DNA of 6,592 nucleotides from JBDTDV01 sp039922875. Its GTDB lineage: Bacteria; Actinomycetota; Actinomycetes; Actinomycetales; Microbacteriaceae. The stretch spans positions 1 to 6,592 of the forward strand of contig JBDTDV010000081.1 of assembly GCA_039922875.1 (NCBI GenBank). The letters run 5' to 3'. The number at the start of each line of letters is the position of its first letter. Within the stretch, counting starts at the first letter, position 1. Shown here in pieces: positions 1 to 4,644 of the stretch. The notes beneath the pieces are model-generated. The model did no database searches. It saw only the letters and a list, made by a program, of their open reading frames with translations, and was not told the DNA's origin. The translations under genes were made by a program, and so were the position numbers.

Positions 1-152
1 TCGGGGTGGGGATCTTCTCATTCGGCATCGCCTGGCTGATCGGTACCGCCATTGAGCGGACCATCGGGTTCCGGATCACCAACAAGGATGAGCTGGCCGG
101 TGTGGACACCGCGCTGCATGGCGAGAAGGGCTACGCCCTCGATCCCGCCTAG
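1..152 (+). CDS. amt: Ammonium transporter (Amt family), C-terminal end only
   Basis: The frame is open from the left edge (first full codon at 3) to TAG at 150-152 and gives 49 residues. It begins in a membrane segment (GVGIFSFGIAWLIGTAIERT) and continues into a cytosolic tail with IGFRITNKDELAGVDTALHG. The pattern IGFR, acidic residues, then LAGVD and a His-containing stretch is characteristic of the C-terminus of Amt/MEP/Rh ammonium channels, whose last transmembrane helix leads into a regulatory cytosolic tail. These proteins conduct ammonium across the cytoplasmic membrane and in bacteria are often gated by GlnK binding. The tail here is short and complete. No glnK-like gene follows; the next gene is an unrelated transporter. 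The family call rests only on this tail, but the match to the Amt pattern is good. Confidence 0.85.
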   Translation, partial: GVGIFSFGIAWLIGTAIERTIGFRITNKDELAGVDTALHGEKGYALDPA

Positions 153-159
153 CGGCTAC

Positions 160-181
160 CCGGCGTCTGCGCTCGCGCCGG
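160..181 (+). terminator. Possible terminator hairpin after the ammonium transporter gene
   Basis: Six-base arms CCGGCG (160-165) and CGCCGG (176-181) enclose a 10-nt loop, starting 8 nt after the transporter stop codon. No T-run follows, so this is at best a GC-rich, U-less hairpin of the kind often found after genes in high-GC actinobacteria. Such short GC stems also arise by chance in this base composition. Confidence 0.3.
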
Positions 182-212
182 ACTTCGTCCTTCGCGGCTG
201 AACAACCGGCGG

Positions 213-221
213 TGCCATACT
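213..221 (+). promoter_or_regulatory. Possible extended -10 promoter element for the TDT transporter gene
   Basis: TGCCATACT at 213-221 reads as an extended -10 (TGN followed by CATACT, 5 of 6 to TATAAT). It would start a transcript near 228, leaving a leader of about 12 nt before the ATG at 240. No convincing -35 is seen (TTCGCG at 191-196 is poor and 19 nt away). The call is tentative. Confidence 0.25.
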
Positions 222-230
222 CGTTCGGTG

Positions 231-235
231 GGAGG
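231..235 (+). promoter_or_regulatory. Ribosome binding site GGAGG that sets the transporter start
   Basis: GGAGG lies 4 nt before ATG 240. An in-frame GTG at 228 would lie upstream of this Shine-Dalgarno sequence and leave it inside the gene, so ATG 240 is the better start despite the slightly short spacing. Confidence 0.6.
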
Positions 236-239
236 CGCG

Positions 240-1307
240 ATGAACCGATGGCTGGGCCAGTTCGTGCGGCACCTGCCGCCTGGGGCGTTCGCGTTCGTGA
301 TGGCGACCGGAATCGTCTCCAGCGCCTTCGCCCTGATCGGCTGGCAGGTCGTCTCCATGGTGCTGCTGATCGTCGCGATCGCCGGGGGAGTGCTGCTCGC
401 GGTGGCCTTGCTGTGGCGCCTGATCGCGTTTCTCCCGGACGCGCTGCGCGACGCGCAGAACCCGGCCGTGGCATTCGGCTACCTGACCCTGGTCGCCGCG
501 ATCAATGTGGTGGGCATCCGGCTGTTTTCGCCGCAGGCGCCTGGCGCGACCATCGCACTCGCGCTGATCAGCGTGCCGATCTGGGTCATCATGGTCTACG
601 GCATCCCGGCCGTGCTGATGTTGCGAAGCCGGCCCACCTCGGCGATCGCGGATGCCGACGGCAGTTGGTTCCTGTGGGTGGTTGCCACCCAGTCCATAGC
701 CACTGCGGCCGCGACGATCGCCCAGCACGAGCGTTCCGAGGTGCTCTCGGCCGTGGCCGTCGCGCTATGGGGTATCGGGGTGATGCTCTACCTGATGTTG
801 GCGACGCTGGTCACCCTGAAGCTGCTGACCTCCGCGAACAGCCCGCACTCGCTGAACCCGTCGTACTGGATCTACATGGGCGCAACGGCGATCACCGTGT
901 TCGCTGGTTCGCGGATTCTCGTGCTTCCGGCCGACCTGCCGATCATGCGGGTGTCCGAGCCTGTGGTCTCCGGGTTGACCTTCGTGCTCTGGGCGTTCGG
1001 CATGTGGTGGATTCCGCTGCTGGTTGTTTTCGGCGTCTGGCGCTACCTGTTGGGTCGCGAGCCGGTTCGCTACGAGAGCGGGTTCTGGAGCATCGTGTTC
1101 CCGCTTGGCATGTTCGCGGTCGCCAGTATGCATTTTGGCCGGGCGGCCCACCTGTCAACGCTGGTGACCATCGGCGAAATCGGCGCGGTGATCTCCGGCG
1201 TGGCGTGGTTGGCCGCGCTTGCCGCGATGGTTCTTGCGGTGCTGTGGAAGAAACCCAGCGCGTCGGCCGCCGCAGCGGCCGCCGGATCGGCCGCCGGACT
1301 CAGGTGA
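240..1307 (+). CDS. TDT-family transporter (tellurite resistance / C4-dicarboxylate, TehA/Mae1/SLAC1 fold)
   Basis: This is a 355-residue integral membrane protein with about ten hydrophobic segments (approximately 14-34, 37-63, 78-97, 103-127, 142-161, 168-192, 208-228, 243-268, 282-298, 308-336). Family-typical features include the N-terminal LPPGAFAFVMATGIVS (residues 12-27), GSWFLWVVATQSIA (141-154), SYWIYMGATAIT before segment 7, and GFWSIVFPLGMF (281-292). These match the voltage-independent anion channel / C4-dicarboxylate transporter family (TehA, Mae1, SLAC1), which moves small anions such as malate, chloride or nitrate across the plasma membrane. The length fits the family. The C-terminus carries a low-complexity Ala-rich tail (339-355). 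Substrate cannot be told from sequence, and the tellurite label is historical. The 3' end overlaps the convergent lipoyl-protein gene by 8 bp. The first 300 or so bases also carry open antisense frames that are only GC shadows. Confidence 0.88.
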   Translation: MNRWLGQFVRHLPPGAFAFVMATGIVSSAFALIGWQVVSMVLLIVAIAGGVLLAVALLWRLIAFLPDALRDAQNPAVAFGYLTLVAAINVVGIRLFSPQAPGATIALALISVPIWVIMVYGIPAVLMLRSRPTSAIADADGSWFLWVVATQSIATAAATIAQHERSEVLSAVAVALWGIGVMLYLMLATLVTLKLLTSANSPHSLNPSYWIYMGATAITVFAGSRILVLPADLPIMRVSEPVVSGLTFVLWAFGMWWIPLLVVFGVWRYLLGREPVRYESGFWSIVFPLGMFAVASMHFGRAAHLSTLVTIGEIGAVISGVAWLAALAAMVLAVLWKKPSASAAAAAAGSAAGLR

Positions 1308-1530
1308 CCGTCGCGATCACGCTGCCCTGTGCCACCTCTGCCTCCTCCTCTGCCAGAATCGTGATCGTTCCGGCGGTCTCCGGATAGACCTCGGCGTCAA
1401 CCTTGTCGACCGCGATCTCGGCGATCAGGGTCTTGGGCGTCACCGCGTCGCCGGACTCCACGAACCAGGTGACGATCACCCCGGTCGCATCATCGTCATC
1501 CGACATCGTCGGGAACGTGACGTCGCTCAC
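1300..1530 (-). CDS. Free-standing lipoyl-domain (biotin/lipoyl attachment) protein
   Basis: A 76-residue protein that is a single lipoyl/biotinyl attachment domain and nothing else. The GTG start at 1530-1528 overlaps the E1 beta stop (TGA 1529-1527) by 4 nt as GTGA, and GGAGG-like bases lie about 10 nt upstream. Visible hallmarks are VTFPTMSD at the N-terminus, ESGDAV (25-30), the hairpin turn AVDKVDAEV with acceptor Lys43, and AGTI (53-56) in the second half. DKV fits a lipoylated lysine; biotin domains normally have MKM/MKL. In 2-oxoacid dehydrogenases this swinging arm receives the acyl or acetaldehyde unit from E1. Usually it is fused to an E2 acyltransferase core through a linker and E1-binding domain, all missing here. 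The stop is clean and the next gene is convergent, so it is not an obvious truncation. The segment before the first strand is unusually acidic (DDDD, residues 11-14). Such proteins are often labelled biotin attachment protein. Acyl acceptor after lipoyl is unknown. Confidence 0.9.
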   Translation of the reverse strand: MSDVTFPTMSDDDDATGVIVTWFVESGDAVTPKTLIAEIAVDKVDAEVYPETAGTITILAEEEAEVAQGSVIATVT

Positions 1531-2642
1531 GAAGCGTTCCCCTCCCGGACCGCTTCGCGAACCGCCGCCTCGATCCTGGCCGGGCCGGGCAGCACGGTGT
1601 GTTCCAACCCGCTGGCGTACGGGATCGGCACGTCGGGCACACACACCCGGGAGGCATAATCGAGCAGCCCGGGCTTGCGTTCGGCAACCGTGGCGATCAC
1701 CTCACCGGAGACGCCGAAGGACTGATAGTCCTCGTCGACCACGATCAGGCGCCGGGTCTTCGAAACGGATGCCATGATCGCGTCGCGATCCAGCGGCACC
1801 AGACTGCGCAGGTCGAGCACCTCGACACTGATCCCGTCCTGCTCCACCTTTTCGGCGACATCGAGCGCGTGATGGACCGACAGCGACAACGTGACGATCG
1901 ACACATCGGTGCCCTCGCGCACGACCTTGGCCTTGCCGATCGGCACCTCGTAGGCCTCCTCTGGTACCGGACCGATCGAGCGCCGGTTCTTCTTCATCCA
2001 GCCCAGGCCCATCACGCCCTTGTGGAACATGAAGACGACCGGGTCGTTCGACCGGATCGCCGCGGTCATCAGCCCCTTGGCGTCGTACGGGTTGGACGGT
2101 ACCACGACCTTCATGCCGGGCAGATGCGCGAAGGTGCCCCACAGCGACTGTGAGTGCTGGGCTCCGTCCGAGTACCCGCCGCCGGTGGCGGTCATCAGCA
2201 CCATCGGCACCTGAACGTTGCCACCGGACTCGAAGTGGATCTTGGCCATGTGGTTGTACATCTGGTCCAGACACACACCCATGAAGTCGACGAACATCAG
2301 CTCGACGATCGGCCGCATCCCTTCTACGGCGGCGCCGATGCCGGCACCGATGAACGCGGTCTCGGAGATCGGGGTGTCCATCACCCGCTCGGCGCCGAAC
2401 TCGTCAATCAGGCCGGTGGTGGAGGAGAAGATGCCGCCGTACGGTCCGATGTCCTCGCCCATCAGGAAGACGGAGTCGTCGGCGCGCATTTGCTGCGCGA
2501 TGGCCTCCTGGATCGCCTTGGCGGTGGACAGCTTGCGGGTGCCAGCATCGGGCTCCACGGGTATCGAGCTGCCCGCGGCGGTGCCGGTCGGTGCTGCTGC
2601 TGAGGTGGCGGTGCTGCGTTCGGTATCGGTGGTGGTAGTCAT
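1527..2642 (-). CDS. Acetoin/2-oxoacid dehydrogenase E1 component, beta subunit
   Basis: The 371-residue protein matches the transketolase-like pyrimidine-binding plus C-terminal domains of E1 beta (PDH/acetoin dehydrogenase type, AcoB-like). Visible motifs are MGEDIGPYGGIF (61-72); ISETAF with Glu94, the expected residue that activates the ThDP aminopyrimidine; GMRPIVELMFVDF (108-120); GGGYSDGAQHSQS with His163 of the E1 beta active site; DLRSLVPLD (277-285); and VDEDYQSFGVSGE (302-314), found in acetoin-type E1 beta. It pairs with E1 alpha as an alpha2beta2 cytosolic heterotetramer that decarboxylates or cleaves the substrate and acylates a lipoyl arm. The first roughly 36 residues are a Thr/Ala/Ser-rich extension before the fold starts at RKLSTAKAIQEAI. 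The start is well supported: a GAAGGAG sequence at 2650-2656 precedes ATG 2642 by 7 nt, and ATGA overlaps the E1 alpha stop by 4 nt. Substrate is not determined by sequence; acetoin, a 2-oxoacid or another alpha-hydroxyketone are all possible. Confidence 0.92.
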   Translation of the reverse strand: MTTTTDTERSTATSAAAPTGTAAGSSIPVEPDAGTRKLSTAKAIQEAIAQQMRADDSVFLMGEDIGPYGGIFSSTTGLIDEFGAERVMDTPISETAFIGAGIGAAVEGMRPIVELMFVDFMGVCLDQMYNHMAKIHFESGGNVQVPMVLMTATGGGYSDGAQHSQSLWGTFAHLPGMKVVVPSNPYDAKGLMTAAIRSNDPVVFMFHKGVMGLGWMKKNRRSIGPVPEEAYEVPIGKAKVVREGTDVSIVTLSLSVHHALDVAEKVEQDGISVEVLDLRSLVPLDRDAIMASVSKTRRLIVVDEDYQSFGVSGEVIATVAERKPGLLDYASRVCVPDVPIPYASGLEHTVLPGPARIEAAVREAVREGNAS

Positions 2643-3646
2643 GCTCGTGCTCCTTCGGCGAAAACATAGTTCAGTGCGTCTGAAGGGTCCGGGATCGGTG
2701 AACCCTTGGCGAACGCGATGGCATCCTCGACCTGCTCCGCGGCTGCGGCTTCCATGCCGGTGTAGTCGGCTTCGGTCAGTGCGCCGCGGGATTCCAGCGC
2801 ATTCTTGTAGGTCGGCAGCGGATCGCGACCCGGCACGCCCTCGAGGTCTTCTCGGTAGCCCTGGGCGTCGCCCTCGAAGTGCCCCCAGAGCCGCAGCGTG
2901 TGCACCTCCACCAGGGAGGGTCCTTCGCCTGCCCTGGCCCGGGCGATCGCCTCTCCGGTGGCCTCGTACACCCCCTCGACCGAGTTTTCCTCCACCCGTA
3001 CGCCGGGGATGCCATAGGCCACGCCGCGGTCGGCGTTGGAAAGGATCGCGGTGGACTTGGCCCGGGGCACCGAGATGCCCCAGTCGTTGTCTTCGACCAC
3101 GAAGACCACCGGCAGCTTCCAGAGCGCCGCGAGATTCAGGGACTCGTGGAAGGGGCCGGCGTTCGCGGCGCCCTCGCCGAGCACCGCGACGGCCACCGCA
3201 TCCGAACCGCGGCGCTGGAAGGCCAGCGCCTGTCCGAGTGCCGGTGGCAACCCCTCAGCGACGATCCCCGAGCAGGAGAAATGCGTCTGCGGATCGAAGA
3301 GGTGCATGTGCCCGCCGCGACCGCGGCCCAGACCGGATTCGCGGCCGAAGATCTCCGCGGTCATCTCCGGCAGCCGGACTCCCTTGGCGATCGCCAGGTG
3401 GTGCGGCCGGTGGGTGGCGGTGAGCGCATCGTCGGCGGTCAGGTGCGCGCCGAGACCGGCGGCGACCGGTTCTTGGCCGGCGGCCAGATGCATTTCGCCG
3501 GGGATCAGACCGGCGCCGATGTCGAAGCCGGGCTTCTTGTCGGCGTGGTACTCGCGGAGGATCGCCTCCTCGTAGGTGCGGATCAGCACCATCATGCTGA
3601 GCAACTCGCGCCGAATGTCATCGGTGAGTTCTGGATAGAGCGTCAT
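2639..3646 (-). CDS. Acetoin/2-oxoacid dehydrogenase E1 component, alpha subunit
   Basis: A 335-residue ThDP-dependent E1 alpha. Features in order: PGEMHLAAGQEPVAAGLGA (49-67), THRPHHLAIAKG (78-89), GRGRGGHMH (107-115), SGIVAEGLPPALGQAL (126-141), the ThDP/Mg motif from GEG (157-159) with Asn162 to EDND (185-188), and LRLWGHFEGDAQGYR (251-265). The GHFEGDAQ loop is typical of acetoin-dehydrogenase-type E1 alpha (AcoA) and carries the active-site His256. Odd points: the motif reads GEG instead of GDG, so the metal-binding Asp is Glu, and the usual ENN is EDN with the second, metal-binding Asn187 kept. There is also a longer insert (about residues 37-50) before the HLAAGQE strand than in short AcoA proteins. 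The start at ATG 3646 has AGGAG (3652-3656) 5 nt upstream. It is the first gene of a three-gene coupled set and sits 106 bp downstream of the IclR gene on the same strand. Confidence 0.92.
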   Translation of the reverse strand: MTLYPELTDDIRRELLSMMVLIRTYEEAILREYHADKKPGFDIGAGLIPGEMHLAAGQEPVAAGLGAHLTADDALTATHRPHHLAIAKGVRLPEMTAEIFGRESGLGRGRGGHMHLFDPQTHFSCSGIVAEGLPPALGQALAFQRRGSDAVAVAVLGEGAANAGPFHESLNLAALWKLPVVFVVEDNDWGISVPRAKSTAILSNADRGVAYGIPGVRVEENSVEGVYEATGEAIARARAGEGPSLVEVHTLRLWGHFEGDAQGYREDLEGVPGRDPLPTYKNALESRGALTEADYTGMEAAAAEQVEDAIAFAKGSPIPDPSDALNYVFAEGARA

Positions 3647-3668
3647 TGCTTCTCCTCACGGTTTTCTG

Positions 3669-3698
3669 CGTGCGGATCAGCCGCTGCTGTGCCGCACG
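3669..3698. promoter_or_regulatory. 30-bp dyad upstream of E1 alpha: candidate operator or leader hairpin
   Basis: Arms CGTGCGG (3669-3675) and CCGCACG (3692-3698) are perfect. With the same centre, the inner CAGC (3678-3681) pairs with GCTG (3686-3689), and the central GC matches, giving 12 of 15 pairs. It lies 23-52 nt before the E1 alpha start, which suits either a regulator site or an mRNA hairpin. It does not clearly repeat the sequence of the larger dyad at 4559-4621, so binding by the neighbouring IclR protein is only a guess. Confidence 0.4.
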
Positions 3699-3720
3699 GT
3701 GGGATACGGCCAACGCTATG

Positions 3721-3740
3721 GCCGGGGTCGCCCCGCCGGC
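3721..3740 (-). terminator. GC-rich hairpin after the IclR-family regulator gene
   Basis: On the minus strand, GGGG-CGA-CCCC forms a tight stem-loop, extended by outer GCC/GGC pairing around a bulge, 13 nt after the regulator stop codon. No U-run follows. It could weaken read-through from the regulator into E1 alpha without fully separating them, or it may be a chance GC structure. Confidence 0.3.
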
Positions 3741-3752
3741 AGTGCCAGGATT

Positions 3753-4523
3753 TCAGATGGTGAACTGCCCGAACCGGTCCGCGCCCAACTGCAGCGACAG
3801 CGCGCCCGCCGAAGCCTGCATGCGGCGCAGCATGGCATCCATTCCGGGCGGTTTCGAGCCAACCGGAAGCGACACGGCCAGCGATGCGATCACGCCGGGG
3901 GCGCGGACGGGGACGGCGATACAGCTGTAGCCGATCGCGTATTCCTCGCGGTCGATCGCCGAACCGTGCCCGTGTTCCAGCTGGGCGAGCAGGGTGCGGC
4001 GGTCGCTGATGGTGTGCGAGGTCAATTGAGCAAGCGGATGCCGGGACAGGTAGTCCAGTCGTTGGTCCGGGGCCAGTTCGGTGAGGATCTGCTTGCCGAG
4101 CGCTGTGGCGTGGGCGCTGTGGTTGATCCCCACCCAGAGCTCCAAGCGGGGGTTCGTGGCGGCATCCACGATATCGACGATGTGTACCTCACCGTCGGTG
4201 AACCGGGAGAGGTAGGCGGTCGCGCCGAGCTCCTCGGTGACCCGGCGCAGGGTGCCGCGCACCCTGGCCAGAAAGACCCCCTCATCGTCGGTGGGCCGCA
4301 GGGTCGGAAAGCGGGTGCCGAGTACCAGGCCGTCTGGCTCGGTGGCCAGGTAGCCCTCGTGGATCAGGGTGCGCACAATGTTGTAGGTGGTGCCGCTGCT
4401 GAGGCCGGATGCCCGCGCCAGCGCCTTGGCGGGGAGCGGCCGTGCCGCGTTGGCCACCATGTCGACCAGCTGCAGAGCGCGCTGGACCGACGCTATGAGC
4501 GTTTGGTCGCGTTTTACCGTCAT
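3753..4523 (-). CDS. IclR-family transcriptional regulator
   Basis: A 256-residue protein with the IclR layout: N-terminal winged helix-turn-helix (about 10-65), with SVQRALQLVDMVA leading in, ALARASGLSSGTTYNIVRTL as helix-turn-helix (recognition helix near 43-55) and wing residues HEGYLATEPDG; then a C-terminal effector-binding domain with NHSAHATALGKQIL (134-147), EEYAIGYSCIAVPVR (193-207) and GVIASLAVSLP (210-220). Family members bind small metabolites (often aromatic or short carboxylic acids) and act as dimers or tetramers on palindromic operators, usually controlling an adjacent catabolic operon and themselves. ATG 4523 is chosen because GGAG (4530-4533) sits 6 nt upstream and the family N-terminus starts soon after. 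A longer in-frame ATG at 4604 would force translation through the large dyad and adds no family sequence. It is divergent from the aldo-keto reductase and upstream, same strand, of the E1 genes. The effector is unknown. Confidence 0.92.
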   Translation of the reverse strand: MTVKRDQTLIASVQRALQLVDMVANAARPLPAKALARASGLSSGTTYNIVRTLIHEGYLATEPDGLVLGTRFPTLRPTDDEGVFLARVRGTLRRVTEELGATAYLSRFTDGEVHIVDIVDAATNPRLELWVGINHSAHATALGKQILTELAPDQRLDYLSRHPLAQLTSHTISDRRTLLAQLEHGHGSAIDREEYAIGYSCIAVPVRAPGVIASLAVSLPVGSKPPGMDAMLRRMQASAGALSLQLGADRFGQFTI

Positions 4524-4529
4524 CGTTGA

Positions 4530-4533
4530 CTCC
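4530..4533 (-). promoter_or_regulatory. Ribosome binding site that sets the IclR-family start
   Basis: GGAG on the minus strand, 6 nt before ATG 4523; a second GGAGG (4536-4540) is 12 nt away. Together they favour ATG 4523 over the in-frame ATG at 4604. Confidence 0.55.
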
Positions 4534-4558
4534 GTCCTCCACGATACCCGGCACCAAT

Positions 4559-4621
4559 CCGCGAGTCCGGGCTTTTTGTGGCTGTTGGTTGCACACACCC
4601 ACAATTCGCCGGGACTCGCGG
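4559..4621. promoter_or_regulatory. 63-bp interrupted palindrome in the divergent regulator/reductase gap (candidate operator)
   Basis: A nested dyad centred on base 4590. The outer arms CCGCGAGTCC (4559-4568) and GGACTCGCGG (4612-4621) are perfect over 10 bp; after one mismatch GGC (4570-4572) pairs with GCC (4608-4610). With the same centre, TTGTGG (4576-4581) pairs with CCACAA (4599-4604), and TGT (4583-4585) with ACA (4595-4597). In all 23 of 31 positions pair. The two half-site layers sharing one axis are what a dimeric or tetrameric regulator would contact, and the position between divergent genes fits autoregulation by the IclR-family protein plus control of the reductase. The binding partner is inferred, not seen. 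Confidence 0.65.
4576..4605 (+). promoter_or_regulatory. Possible reductase promoter inside the dyad
   Basis: TTGTGG (4576-4581) and CACAAT (4600-4605), 18 bp apart, each match 4 of 6 consensus bases. They would place a start near 4612, about 33 nt before GTG 4645. Because the region is palindromic, a weaker mirror-image promoter (TTGTGG, then CACAAA) faces the regulator. If real, both promoters overlap the candidate operator. Weak evidence. Confidence 0.2.
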
Positions 4622-4633
4622 GGCTGGGGTGGC

Positions 4634-4637
4634 AGGA
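4634..4637 (+). promoter_or_regulatory. Ribosome binding site that sets the GTG start of the reductase
   Basis: AGGA lies 7 nt before GTG 4645, and the codons after this GTG begin the family-like sequence TYIPAESRY. The open frame continues upstream to ATG 4387, but that part lies antisense inside the regulator gene. Confidence 0.55.
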
Positions 4638-4644
4638 TTGGGGG

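Noticed and set aside
1258..1304. GCC/GCG-rich repeat at the transporter C-terminus
   Set aside because: Codes for an Ala-rich tail with mixed codons; too short and irregular to be a separate repeat element.
240..1307. Tellurite resistance as the function of the membrane protein
   Set aside because: The label comes from the family name; nothing here supports tellurite and the family transports various anions.
212..1387. Long plus-strand frame overlapping the transporter gene
   Set aside because: Arg/Gly-rich translation without family motifs; a GC-rich shadow of the transporter gene in another frame.
1531..1644. Longer lipoyl protein starting at ATG 1644
   Set aside because: The extra residues are Arg/Gly-rich and lie inside E1 beta in another frame; GTG 1530 has the 4-nt coupled overlap and starts just before the lipoyl domain.
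1527..3646. Firm naming as acoA/acoB acetoin dehydrogenase
   Set aside because: The GHFEGDAQ loop is acetoin-like, but no acoC-type E2, acoL or acoX is present and the active-site motif is altered, so substrate is left open.
2218..3763. Long plus-strand frames antisense to E1 beta and E1 alpha (2218-3423, 2879-3763, 3036-3575)
   Set aside because: The minus strand carries clear E1 proteins with full motifs and coupled starts; the plus-strand frames have no recognisable domains and typical high-GC shadow composition.
4524..4604. Longer IclR-family protein starting at ATG 4604
   Set aside because: The extra 27 residues have no family similarity, lie over the palindrome, and ATG 4523 has a well-placed GGAG.
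4387..4644. Longer N-terminus for the aldo-keto reductase starting at ATG 4387
   Set aside because: It would lie inside the regulator gene and across the large dyad, and the GprA-like sequence starts only after GTG 4645, which has its own ribosome binding site.
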